Assembly (NCBI GenBank): GCA_032158295.1
Contig: CM063243.1
Location: forward strand, 11,120,678 to 11,184,677
Reading direction: 5' to 3'
DNA from: Pycnopodia helianthoides
Taxonomy: Eukaryota; Echinodermata; Asteroidea; Forcipulatida; Asteriidae
DNA length: 64,000 nucleotides
The position numbers and the translations under genes were made by a program. Positions 37,054 through 49,400 of this stretch are shown here, piece after piece; position 1 is the first letter of the stretch; every line of letters starts with the position of its first letter. Below the pieces are notes generated by a model that did not search any database, had not been told where the DNA came from, and saw nothing but the letters and a program-made list of their open reading frames with translations.

Positions 37054-39095
37054 TCACCATGTTCTGCCGTGCAAAAGGAACGGTGCGGCTGAGGACATGT
37101 TCGTACCATTCATTGAATGATACGGGTTCATTGCTACGGGTTGATGGTGCGGGGAATGGGATGAGGTTACGCCCGGCCCCGTGTTAGCGCTTACACCGTG
37201 TCCGCTGCAAGACGACGTGGAATTCACCGGCACTTGCTTATGACCTGACGGAGTCAGGTGAGCCTGTTGTTGTACGCTCGTTGAGAGTTGATGTGACGGT
37301 ACGTGATGGGCACTCGGCATGGAGTTTCCGTGGTCGCTACCCGTGCTGTTGGCATCATCTCCGAGTTGAGGACTCGCACTGTCCTGCGCCGAACCACCAC
37401 TGCTGCTACCGTTGGACGATCCGTTACACGGTTTCCCGTCTTTGACCAGAACCGGGACAGCTACACGTCTCGGTGACTGGTGACAAACACTATTGTTGTC
37501 TGCCATGTTCTTCTCTTTAGTTTGTCTCTTCATCTTGTACCTATGATTCTGGAACCAGATCTTGACCTGGGTTGGTGTGAGGTTAATGAGGCTAGCTAAG
37601 TGCTCCCTCTCCGGGGCTGAGAGGTACTTTTGTTGTTTAAAGCGACGCTCTAGCTCGTAGACTTGGGCCTGTGAGAAGAGCACCCGTCGCTTACGACGCT
37701 GAGCGGACGGCAACATTGGCTTGGAAAGATCACCACCGAGGCCCGGCATACTCATGTTCATATTCATATTCATATTCATGTTCATGTTCATGTTCATGTT
37801 CATTGGAGAGGCTGGATTCATCAAACGAGAGACTGTTAAAAAAGGAACAGAGAAGAAAAGAAGAACTTTTAATGGGCTGTTTAAATTTTACAGTAGATCA
37901 TTACAGTGTTTACAGTACAAAGAAAGCACGGTAACTATTTGATTTTATTAATATTATTGAGTTTGAATCATGTTATTTATACAATCAATAATAAATAATT
38001 ATCCGTACAGTTTTTCCCAATGGTAAAAAATTCAAGACAAGCTCAACGATTCAGAACACTTTTAGTTTACTTGGGATAAAGAGTCCAGACATGAAGTAAT
38101 CAAGACGAAGAAATAAAGTTTTAACTCGTTGGTCGTAGAAACTGATCATGTTACCTCTTAACTTAGTCAACAGAAACGACAATCAAAATAAAATGGCATT
38201 AGATAAAGTATTAGATAAATGCAACAGAAGAAACAACTCCGGTATGGTTTGGTTTGGATTGAATCTATACAGTTGTAAAAACCCTCCTAGCTCGCTAAGG
38301 GGCACTGAGAGGCTAAGACCATAACATCGGCGAGGGGTTTGTTATAAGGACCAGAGACAAGTGATAGTGTTCCACTCATCTGGCAATCTCAACTCCTCTC
38401 ATAACCTCCTCGTAACCACACTAGAGAAGGAACAAGCACCCTTTTGAAGATGGCAAAAGAGGCTTGGGTTTAATGTTCTCCCCCAAGTATCTGGATTGGA
38501 GGGGTGCTCTTGCTTTGCCCCTGGAGGAATCTTATGTTTGATGTCAACCAGTCAGGGGGTTGGGTCACCAAGAAGTGACGTTTGGGGTGGAGATTGGAAT
38601 GCGTCTACATTAGAGTATCTACATTATCTGCTGGTATTATTTGTTTATCAACTCCAAGCACCAACATCGAGTGGTATATGCCCACTATATGATCATATGA
38701 ATACATACGTCTTTTAGTGTGTTTGAAGGAGTTTGGGGGTATTATTACTTACTTGAAAATCTTGGGTCCGGGTTGGCGCCGTACCAGCTCGAAGCCGACT
38801 GCCGAACATGCTCGTTGTAGTGGGAGAGTTCTCCGACGGACCCGTTGCAGTACGTGGTCCCGAGAGGCGGGTGGGAAAGCTGAGGGACGTGCATGTGGTA
38901 TGGGTTGCTTACGGGTACGTTCATCGACGACTGCATGTTCTGTGAATGTTGCGGGCTACGGTAGGTGGGCTGCATGGTGGTCATGAAGTTCCCACTTGGA
39001 TCCAACATGGATTTCCTGTAGCCAAATTCCTCTAGCGGACTCAGGATGTCTGTGACCGAGAATGGAGTCGAATGTGTCTTGGGGCTCAATGACAT
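37054..39095 (-). CDS. nkx2.1: Homeobox transcription factor Nkx2.1 (NK2 class, TTF1 family)
   Basis: Two coding exons, join 39095-38753 and 37832-37054 on the minus strand, separated by a 919-bp intron (donor TCAA|gtaagt, acceptor TTTTTTAACAG). The joined product is 373 residues, close to the 371 of human NKX2-1. The start MSLSPK...TPFSV matches the family N-terminus. In order: TN/eh1-like motif [12 protein letters not shown] at 12-23; [10 protein letters not shown] just before the splice; an (Asn-Met)8 repeat at about 125-141; homeodomain at 160-219 with the NK2-specific Tyr54 in [13 protein letters not shown]2-specific domain [15 protein letters not shown] at about 236-250; C-terminal GRTW. 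In deuterostomes the gene acts in pharyngeal endoderm and apical neural ectoderm. The frame extends upstream of the ATG only through GTG and is not used here. Confidence 0.97.
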
Positions 39096-39474
39096 GACTT
39101 GCCGGCGCGGAGCGGGCAGCGAACGGGATCGACGAAACTCGACCACTCACTCCCGGTGTGTCCCTGGTTAGTAGATTAGCTTAGAGTGGATCAGCGCTGG
39201 TTTTTATCTTGCTTGAGTCTCCTGCACGATACGTGTGTGTGTGATGACGGTGGGTGAATTCCCCCCCGTGCTCAGTACTCACTCACGTATTGTGGATGGA
39301 TGGATGGACCGGCCCACGTCAAGAACTACCACACTGCATACTTGAACGGGCTGTTTACTATCACCATCAGTTAGCTGCAGGGTCTGGTTGGGTGGCTCTG
39401 TAACGCTGCGGGCGATATACTGGGCTTACTTCATTGCCCTGATGATGCGGTGGCTAAGTGGGCGTGACCGCTCT

Positions 39475-39484
39475 ATTATAAATA
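39475..39484 (-). promoter_or_regulatory. Candidate TATA box for Nkx2.1
   Basis: The minus strand reads TATTTATAAT about 380 bp upstream of the ATG. Start of transcription near 39450 would give a 5' UTR of about 350 nt. This rests on position and motif only. Confidence 0.22.
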
Positions 39485-41640
39485 CACACAATTAAATAAG
39501 ATGACGGTGACACGTCACGCGGGACGCCATTGGTGCTCTACGTGTGATGACATGATTGACATCGTCATTGATTTACGGAACGTGTGGCCATCCGTTGGTT
39601 CAACTGAACACCCCTTGTTTAGGATCTCCTTCACTACCCGATACTTCAAACAAATTATGATGGTACCTCACTTGATATTGGAATCCCATTTCTACCTCTA
39701 ACTCTCTGCCTTAAATTTTTTTACCGCGACTTTCTTGTAAAAAAAAGATCTCTTAATTAGTTCCGTTCACATCTTTTCAGCAGTGACTCTAAAGTTAAAA
39801 GAAGTGTGGTCTACAGTGGAGCTATAACTCCATGTTACCACTAACAGTCGTAACACAATATAGGCTGTATACTCAGGTATACTTTAATACACACATCACA
39901 GTATATTTTTGTGATGTTAGGGTGCTTAGCCGTGAAGTGTTCACTTAAACTATATCGTCACAGCAGAGAAGTTTTGCAATAAGAGCAGAGCAGTTCCTCT
40001 CCACACATCATAGATGGTTCTTTCCCCACACTCCGAAGAATACAAGCGATCAAAGTGACGGGTAAATAAAGTAGTGTTGTTAGCCGACGATGGCGCACTT
40101 TGTAGAAATCTAATCACGCTTTAAATGCGCGAGATAATGTTACCCACACTTGAATATTTTAATATTTGCACTTGGCCACTTCACGCGGGAAAATACTTCT
40201 CTTCAACGCGAAAAGTAGATGGATTTTTTCCCCCCAATTTCTCTCACTGCGGAGATACGTCGGTTAACATTTGATACGTGTGGTTATTTTTTAAAGGACA
40301 TCACTCTTGTCTTTCGCCATTGCTGACCAATGAGTGTTTTACGATCCAACTCAGTTTTTTTCCCCCCATCAAATATACTGGAAAGCTTCCGCTGAAAGGG
40401 AGAGATTACGAACAGTTGTTTTTGTCCTCTTGATGGACCGTAGTCATACGGTAGTGACTGATATGAAACCACTAACTTGGTTCTTGCTGTGTATTTATAG
40501 ACTTAAAGAAAACATTATAAGATGGTGATAAGGTTTTATGAAACCCGTAGTAAATCAAATTGTCCAACGTACTTCGGAGCTAACCAATTCTACAAATTTA
40601 CTCTTGCCCTTCCATGTGAGGGACCAACGATAAATAATGGTTGTATTGTACGAAATTGAAGAAAACAAATTACCATCCGAAGATGAAACATTAAGTGACA
40701 TCAACAGTACACATTTTCTGAAGTACTCAAAATAGACGATAAATTAATACATGTCTACTCATCGTGTACGCATAATTGCATCCTACGTTTGATGAACTAT
40801 ACGGTATAATAAAAAGTGCACTCCGGTCTCTTGTCGAACCCTTGCAATTAAAGTCATTCGGTATGCTGGTTCATTAATGACATTTTCACCAAAAGGACCC
40901 ATAAAACAAACGAATTTATAAAGACTTTATTGCTTCTTACCTCAAGGTTGTCGAGGTCTGTCCGCCCGCATTATACCCGCCGTTTGCAAGGTTTCGTGGG
41001 CCTCCATCTAAAATCAACAAGCATATGTTAGATCAGTTTTCTTAACCCTGCGGAAGGGATAGCTCCAGAGGGAAAGAAAAAAGAAACACAAAATGACTGC
41101 TATCATTTTTTCTCTCTCTCTCTCTACTCTTGCTTTTCACTAATTTCATGAATTAAGATTTGCAAAATGGAATCATGAATATGCTTGGTTTTTATTTTTG
41201 TTTTGTTTTTTTTAACCTGAAAATTATTTTTTTTTTTTTTTAGACTGTTAGCCTATCTTTTGAATCACTACCAATGTGTAAATTTCATTCTCTGTGAATA
41301 TTTACATCTAATTCACATACATGTCGGATTGCTAATTGCAAAAAAATTTTTATTGGTAGGTATTTTGTGAAGTGGGAATGGTGGTACATGATCAAAGCAC
41401 CCACCGCTACACACAGTAATAAAAAGTTTAAATGAGTATTATCCGATCTATATTGTCATAAACGCAACGATATAATTGTTTTAAGAATCGAGGACAGCTG
41501 ATCTTGGAGAAAGATACTGGTTGTTGGGACTTAGGGAGTCGCCCGGGCTTTGTTTGTGTGGGGGAACTCGAAACGTACAGTTCTATTGCCCGATTCGAGA
41601 TGGGTCTGCTCGGCATTGAAAAATATGAAGATTGCCTGAA
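39485..41640. promoter_or_regulatory. 5' flank of Nkx2.1, possible NK2 sites
   Basis: No gene is seen. Two NK2-type cores, CACTTGA at 40147-40153 and CACTTGG at 40169-40175, lie about 1.05 kb upstream of the ATG, which would allow autoregulation. Short CT and poly-T tracts occur at 41110-41240. Everything else is AT-rich and unassigned. Confidence 0.22.
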
Positions 41641-42330
41641 ATGATGGTCTCAATTGTAAAGAAGAACACGTGTGAGCACTATGCACACACAATGTAGGCG
41701 CTAATGATGTCCCCCTGGTCAGTTGTGCACGGCGTTGGTTCCTGTTCTCGATCCGGAGATTGTCTGGACCTTACAATACTACTACCACTGATTTCATCGA
41801 AACAGGACATGACCCGAGGAGTTGTTTTTATAAAATCATAAAAGGCAAACGACCCGCTTGGGTGTATGCGCGCCACCATCAATGCGGTAATTTTATACAC
41901 TTTTCTTTCTAATTTCATCTCTGACTGTACGCAGGAAAAATTAATAAAAAGCCATAAGAGTTGCCCGGGTCAGATTTCGGGTGGAATTTCAGTCTTACGT
42001 TTTCTCTCTGGATGATCAGAACCTGCAGGGTTTGCCCCCCGTGAGTCTAAGAAGTCGTATTGTTGGTGTTTCTCACGGCTCGTTATAGTGATGATGGTGT
42101 CCGCCGGGGCCGAGCCACGGCCGAGTCTCCCCGTAGATCGTCCGGGCGATGCTCCGAGGCGTGTGGTATACATACAGCAGGAAATGACTGGCGTTTGCCA
42201 TCCGTTCGAGCCGTGCCTGCCCCGGCTTCCGATCTCGAGCCCCGGGCCGCCGCGAAGACGGACGGACGGTCGGTCAGCTTGCTCAGCGTTGTGGGGAAAC
42301 TGAGAGGTTTCCCGTTTCGTTGGACATAAT
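41641..42330. promoter_or_regulatory. GC-richer island upstream of Nkx2.1, candidate enhancer
   Basis: About 700 bp of unique sequence, GC-richer than its flanks, with homeodomain-like cores (CTAATGATG, TTTTATAAAATCATAAAAGG) and a CpG-dense half at 42090-42280. Several overlapping frames are open through the GC-rich half on both strands, which is expected from base composition. No protein family is seen. Confidence 0.28.
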
Positions 42331-43679
42331 TACCTTGCCAAATTACTGGGTTTCTTTCTTTCTTTTTGTCTTTAATTTATAAATTCGAAAAGGCATGAAA
42401 TCATAATTTCGTGGTTAGGAGGTGTATGAGTTTGGTACAACAGTAACATTCAGGATACGACTTAACAATGCCATTCGAGTGAAAACATCACAATCATAAT
42501 GTAGACGACTCGACATAGCCTGCGTGTATATGGCATGAATTTATAATATGCTTTCTTGCCCAAGGCCCATATTATTTGATTGTAATGATATTTAAAATAT
42601 AATAATCACAACTCCATAGCCGATCTGTAACTGATAACGCTGTTTCTTAAAACAAACAACAATGCCATGATGATACTGAAACCTGTCCGATAAGTTACAT
42701 GATTGCGCACAATGTACTGTTGATACTGTACAACACTTTACACTTTTAAATATATGCCTATACTTGGCCTTTCCCCTCCCTTTCTTTCTTTCAGTTTTTC
42801 CCCCTTTTTAATTTTTTTTTTTATGGAGGGGTTGCTTCATGAGATCTTTCCATCTTTCGTTTCATTTTATGTTTAACCGGTTGTCTAGAGCTGATCAGTT
42901 TTAAAACACAAAACTAAACTGACTGGTATACCCCAGGTGACATCATAGAATAAATCCTTCCGTTTCAACGGGGTTTCAAGCCTCCTTGCCATGTACAATG
43001 ATTGACACTTCACCTACGGGACTCTTGTCAGTAGAACACCCAAACTGCTATTCGTTAATAGGCTCTTTATCAAATTAACTGTAACGTCCACTGGTGTTAC
43101 CCGCAATCGCACACCACAAAAACCCTCCTTTCTTTTTCCCCAGCATCTAAACACCCCCAGAGGATCACGAGAGCTATGGTCCGCGTAATTCGGTGGCGAG
43201 AGCGGTATCCATCTATTATCAACCATAAGACTATTGACAAACAGCTTTAAGAGGAAATTCCTTTCAAGTGTAAATACACAGCAATTAAGAAGTCGAAAAG
43301 GTGTCAAAACTAAAGCGGCATAATTGATTTTTCCCCCTCCGTCTTTGCGAGTCGAGCGATTCACTTTATTGTAACATGGATCTTAGAACAAGGACATAAT
43401 AGAGTCGTCTTCGTAATGTCAAATAGCAGCGTTGGGATAAACAATGAATGATCGTTCGTGATGCTGTAATAAAGGAATATAAATGGGTAAGGCCTATATG
43501 ATGTACATGTAGAAGTTAAAATGATGAGTATGTACGGGTAAACCACGTTGTGTGGTAGCGTTCTTTGATTGTATATACTGTCCTGTTCATCAACACACCT
43601 CAGTCTATAACACAATTAACTATTTGTTTAATCTTTCGGCCCTTCTTTTCTATATCTTAAGTCCATTGAGGCAAACTTT
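42331..43679. other. Intergenic, no gene seen
   Basis: AT-rich, with T-rich runs at 42780-42830. A 116-codon minus-strand frame at 43014-43364 has no family resemblance. Confidence 0.3.
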
Positions 43680-44020
43680 ACACAGGTGTGCGATAAAAGG
43701 GGGGTACTACCCAACCCGCTTCACCACGTACTTAACATTTACCCGCACCATTCAGGGCTCAGTGTTCTCGTACTGTGGGTGGGATTTACCGAGGTGCGAA
43801 GGGGTCCGCCCATGCACAGTTACCCCTGCTGCATAAGGTGCCTCAATTACGGACATTAAGTTCATTAGCAAGTCTCCCGGATTTAAAGAAGGATTTTGAG
43901 GTTTGGTGTTAGCGTTTCTGATTGACAGTCTTATCTCCAGGCCGAATGATAGACAGTTCGGTGAGATTAAGGTGGTCTGAGCGAACTTGGATGGAGCATG
44001 GATGAAGGAAACTAGCATAA
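43680..44020. promoter_or_regulatory. GC-richer island with PBX-MEIS-type site
   Basis: Contains TGATTGACAG at about 43919, a full consensus for PBX-MEIS heterodimers, immediately followed by TTATCT (GATA-like). It also has CTCAATTAC. Unique sequence between AT-rich flanks, no coding support. Confidence 0.28.
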
Positions 44021-45764
44021 ACTGATGTTGCAAGGTTGATCATGGAGGAAGGAATGAGATTCCTACTTGAAGGCTTTATTTCGTCTCACAGACCATGCAG
44101 GCTTCTTGGCTGTTGTAATACGAGTAACACCTTGAACATGCCATGTTAACTGACAGCAAGAGTGCAAATTCACAGATTTGTTGAGGCAGTCGCGTGTCAA
44201 GAAATTTGCTATGTTTGTTTTTTTACTTTGTAACTTATTAATTCGATTCATCATGATGATTGATGATGAACATTGTGTTAAAAATACCCAAACCTACTGG
44301 GACATGTAGATACCACATCAACTATCCAACTTTGTTCGCGAGAGTTTCCTGAACTGTAGGCCCTACACATAGCGATTACCATAAACAAAATTATCTAAGA
44401 AAATATTACCAGTTCAAGTAAACACTAAACAGTTTACAATGATTGTAGTAAGCGCCATGATTGAGGAATTCCCACACAATAATCCCTTTATACAGGGATG
44501 TGATTCTAGGTCCTCTTTCAGTGTTTTAGGGGCTAGTTCGAAGTAACACACTAAAGAAAAAAGGCTTTAAAATAAAAAATTTACAGAAAAAGATGGCACA
44601 ATTTTGCTGAAAATATAATACCAAAACATTGATGAGAGAAATGTAGATACTATTCCAATACTTAAGTAGTTGTGGTGTTTTTATAAATGTTGGTATAGGT
44701 ATAACTTTACGTCCAAGATGACGAGGATAGCGGCTTCACTTAGAAGTTTAACAGCCTTGCCTTTTCGTTATCAGATTTGTTTTCTTCACAAGGCTTTATA
44801 TGCACCGTTGAGAGAGGGAGGGCGCTGTTGGTAGTAATCGTTACTACACGGCAGCATCAAAGAGAATACCAAAATCTAAAAAAATACAGTACAAATTATA
44901 ACGAGAGCTTTAAAAGAGCTTTATCTTGTCGACTTGTGTTTACCTCTGACGTATGCGTAATTGGGGAACTAATAATGGATTAATAGCTACGTTGAAACTA
45001 CGACTGGCAGTTCGTATCAATATGAATTACTAATTAATATAGCCTTTAAAACATAATCAGCGACAAGAATAATACAAATGTATTATCGGTACCAATTATT
45101 TTTAGTTCAAAGTAGTGACAGTGTTTGCTAGTTAACTTTTGTCGGCATGCAAGGAAGAGACAGAGAGAAAATGACAAAAACAATGAAGCAGTATAGAACG
45201 CTGCGTGAAGCAACTGCACTTTTATTGTTGCACGAGTTTTTTTCTCTCTTTTCTTCACGATCCATCAAATTAGAGCGACAACAATATCTTTCTGGGTCAT
45301 TAAGCGGCGGCGTTTTCACGCCTGCTATTGCATGAATGGTATCGGGACGTTGGAGTGTAAACCCGCCTTTAGAAACAAGACACGAGTCCTAGATTTGTAT
45401 CAATCAATGTCAGGTATGATTTCACGCCACAACCAAGGGGGAGAGATGGCTAGACAGTGTTATTATTTCTCTTTCCCATTTGGTTCACACTGTTGGCTGT
45501 AGCTGTACTAATCGTATAATCTTTATCATCACACCATCGTCATCATATACATTTATCATTGTCAGAGTCTGCCGTCGTATACGGCGCGCGACCAGATTGA
45601 ATGATTACTGCTCTGGAGAAATTAATTTTGAATTGGGGAGTGGCCGCTATATATCTCGTGAACTCTCATCGGAATTAAACAAATCGAGTGAACAAAAACA
45701 AAACAAGATTATTCTTAGGCCCTACTCGCAGTGTACAGAACCGAGTATCATCACAAAAGGTTGT
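44021..45764. other. Intergenic, no gene seen
   Basis: AT-rich DNA with no recognised exon, repeat or RNA gene up to the compound microsatellite. Confidence 0.3.
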
Positions 45765-46254
45765 TTGTGTGTTTGTTGTTGTTACTGTTGCTGTTGTTGT
45801 AGTCGTTGTTGCTGTTGCTGTTGTTGTTTCTGCTGCTGCTGCTGCTGCTGTTGCAGTTGCTGTTGCTGTTACTGTTGCTGTTGTCGTTTTCGTCGTTGTT
45901 GTTGCTGTTGTTGTAGTTGCTGTCGCTGTTTCTAATGTTGCTGTTTCTGATGCTGCTGCTGCTGCTGCTATTGTTGTTGCTGTTTCTGCTGCTGTTGCTT
46001 TTTCTTCTTCTGTTACTGTTGCTGCCACCACTGCTCGGTCGCTGCTGCTGTTGCGGCTGCTGTTGCTGGTTCTGCTGCTACTGCTACTGCAACTGCTACT
46101 GCTACTGCAGCCGCCGCTGCCGTTGCCCGGCCGCTGCTGCTGCTGTTGCAGTTGTTGTTGCTGTTGTCGTTGTTGGTGTTGTTGCTGCTGTTGTTGTTGT
46201 TGTTCTTCTTGTTATTGCTGTTGCTGTTGTTGTTGTTGTTGTTGTTGATGATGT

Positions 46255-46328
<74 letters not shown>

Positions 46329-46510
46329 TTGTTTCTGCTGCTGCTGTTGTCGTTATTGTTAATGTCGTTGTTGCTGTTGTTGTTGTTGTTGTTGATATTG
46401 GTTTGTTTGTTTGTTTGTTTATTGGGGTGTTTGTTTGTTTGTTTGTTTGTTTGTTTGTTTGTTTGTTTGTTTGTTGATTGTTTGTTTGTTTGTTTGTTTG
46501 GGGGTGTTGG
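45765..46510 (+). repeat. Compound microsatellite: (CTG/TTG)n, (GAT)n, (CTG)n, (TTTG)n
   Basis: About 630 bp of interrupted CTG, TTG and GTTGCT triplets. It includes a pure GAT block at about 46247-46291 followed directly by about ten CTG units (46292-46322), then a (TTTG)n tetranucleotide tract at about 46400-46500. Frames of up to 186 codons on the plus strand (Cys-, Val- or Leu-rich) and the minus strand (Ala/Thr-rich) come from the repeat and are not genes. Confidence 0.95.
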
Positions 46511-47240
46511 GGTGATGTTTGTTAATTTGTTTGTGTCGGTATTTGTTTTTTATTTTTCACTTGAAATAGACCAAGTATTGTTTTTAAATAGTTTGTTATG
46601 ATATCGGTAATGACAACTCACTATATGACGTATTGAGGAGTGATTTTTGACTAGTGAGTTTCGCGAACATTGTTGACTAAGATTTGTAAGAAATACACCC
46701 CAATTAAGTGAACATTTTGAAATCTTTAAATTATTCTTTAAAAAAAGTTTTGCTCAGTTCCAAAGACAAAAAAGCAATAATATTTCTTGCTCATGTGTCA
46801 GTGCCCTGTGAGGTACTCGCGTGTCCCCACATACAAACTGGGCATTGTGACGAATGTTATTGATTCTATACTTGTAATCTCCACTGTCCCAACCAGTAGC
46901 AAACCACGCGCCTAAGGTGAACAAACAGAAGTGACGGATGTGATTAATTAAGAAAACGAACCTTTTAACAGAAATTATGCAAACGAGCTGCCTGGGTGTA
47001 GTGGTGCTCCCTGGAGGCGATGGAGCCGAGCGTGGCTGGACCAGCGTTGAATGGGGCTTGGTAGGCGATATGAACAGGGCGACAATGAGCCGATCCATAC
47101 GGTGGTTTTAAAGTTACATGCAGCAACAATATTGGCCGCTTCAATCTGGACGCTGGTTATGTCTCCGGAGTATGGTGGGTCTGGGCCCTGGGGCTGTACA
47201 AGAGCGATCTGTTGGTGTTTCTGGTTAGTATAGACAATAC
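46511..47240. promoter_or_regulatory. GC-richer island at 46800-47240, candidate enhancer
   Basis: Unique sequence with forkhead-like GAACAAACAG and homeodomain-like GTGATTAATTAAG close together at about 46918-46955, then a GC-rich block. The first 290 bp after the microsatellite are AT-rich and unassigned. Confidence 0.27.
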
Positions 47241-49400
47241 TATGTAAGAGTTATATATCCCCAGCAACAGATCTCTTAAGGCATGAGTGTACCAAACAAA
47301 TGAAGAAGAATAAAATACGATAGTCATGAAATTATTGGTGCATGGTGCAGCCACACTCAAATAACAAAACACATGTCGGTCGAGTCTTTCAATTTGGATT
47401 TGCAGGATTGTACACATTGAAACTAGTCCGTCTGTAAGACTGAGGAAACAAAAACATTTAAAATGCCCAGTTAATATATCGATGCGCAGCGTGGATTACC
47501 CCCTTTGTTACCTTACTGGCACGGCATTAAGAAAAATGACATGCGATATGTTTATATACTTAGCCGAGAACTTAAGTGCAACAATCACAATTTAATTTGC
47601 CGTCTTGGCAGAATGAGGCCAGCGGCATAATGTTTCCAAGTAGCACAATAAAAAAGTGGCTCTACAAAAGCCCATGCATCGACAAGAATAACACAACTTT
47701 AGAGACCCCCCAAAGAAAAAAAAATAATGAATAGAGAAATATAAGGTATATCGCTCGCCCCTTCGCTGTCTCTCCGCTCCTCTACCTAGATCTACTTTCA
47801 GCACCGTCTAACTCATTCAGGGGGACTCTCCAAAAACCTGTATTTGTTTTCGCCATCGTTTTATAAACTATCGATTCGTCTTTTGTCAAAAAATTAACAT
47901 TTCAATAATCCTTGGCAATTGGAAGGGTGGTAGTGGGTAGGGGACCCGAGTTAGTTTCTCTCAATGCGTTTTCAATTAAGGCTCTCTAGGTCTACCGTGC
48001 ACCGGGCGCTCTGTGTTTACTCTCCCCGGCTGACAACTCCTCTTGTACGGCCAAAAGCCACCGCAACACGTACGCTTTCCTTTCAGCCGGACTCTCCTCC
48101 ACCACGCTGGTCATAGTTAAGGTGGAATTAGATGATTAACCGGATGAAACAAGTCCTTGTGCAAATCATGAGAAAGTCATAACCTAGATCCGGTACATGG
48201 TCCATTAGAAAAAAGTACCATATGCATGAGAATTGAAATAAATAATTGTCATTGCTTTTTGTTTGTTTGACAAATTTCAAACATAACTGCAAAGTTGTGA
48301 ATTTCCTCCATGAGCACGCATCTTCACACTCACTTATACTTACTCTTCAAACTTGCAATAATTACAGTCGTTTGTTTGTTATTTTCAGCAAGTTACTTCC
48401 ATTTTTTCAAGCTTGTAACTTTTTCGACAGTTCAATTATCAAATCACAAGTTGGGCCAGTATTGCCTTTTCAAAAGTTTCCTCGCAGAAAGTGAAAATGA
48501 AGAATAAAGGTTTGATCTGCACCGTAATTTGCATGATGGTAATCACATTTCAGGTTTGTGAGAATGCCCAGAATAAGAACTGATTTACTTAATGTTAGGT
48601 GTTGTAGTGCTACAGAGGGAACACAAAACATTGTTTGTATTTTAGAGGATCGGAGAAGTCAGTAGTTACCAGCTTGTCTGTTAGTTTTGCTTCATTTAAT
48701 GAGTTCTTTATCTCAATAGACTCAGACATAGCAGTCCTATTTGAGATATTATTTTTACACCATGTTACATCTAGTCTGACAATCAAGAAAAATAACTTAA
48801 ATATTACAGAAAAGCAAAACTTTGTTAGTAAGAAACAGCATTACGGTCGTTTTGAATCCAAAGAGTTTCCCTGTCCAGACCTGCAGAATCAAGACTTCGA
48901 TAAATACACCCTTCGTCGCTTCTCTGCAGTTCTTCATTTGAACCCCCGGGGCCTAGTGAATTCACAGCACTGATCGTAGTCTTCAAGTAGTCCATGAGTG
49001 ACCAGGATATGTGTGTTTTTATTCTACAACATCGCGCAGCAAATTCTACTTCAGACCAATGACACCGAGTGCTATACGTTTTTAGTTCAAGTTTGTTTGA
49101 ACAAACACCACTTTAAAATCGTGCGACAAAGACGATATCATAACACGACTCACATTTTGTTTTACAATTTTGACAAAGTTTATTGAAATGATTTTTGTTC
49201 TTCCTGTTGAGTCAGATCTCCAATTAGTGAATGAAGAGATTACGAATGACAATATCTCATTTACATTTATCTCATTAACATTTATTCTTAGTGTAATACA
49301 AGACTTTGACATACTGGAGGGACCCGCCATTAAAAAAAATATGCAATACGTTTATTCGCCTAAAATTAAATATCATCCCAACCCCATGAAAAACCCTTTT
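47241..49400. other. Intergenic, no gene seen
   Basis: AT-rich with a short GC-richer patch at 47920-48110. The open frame at 48635-48973 lacks splice or family support. Confidence 0.28.

Noticed and set aside
39096..39146. In-frame N-terminal extension of Nkx2.1
   Set aside because: It starts only at GTG, and the family N-terminus begins at the ATG at 39095.
45480..46601. Frames of up to 186 codons rich in Cys, Val, Leu, Ala or Thr
   Set aside because: Produced by the CTG/TTG microsatellite; open in several frames at once.
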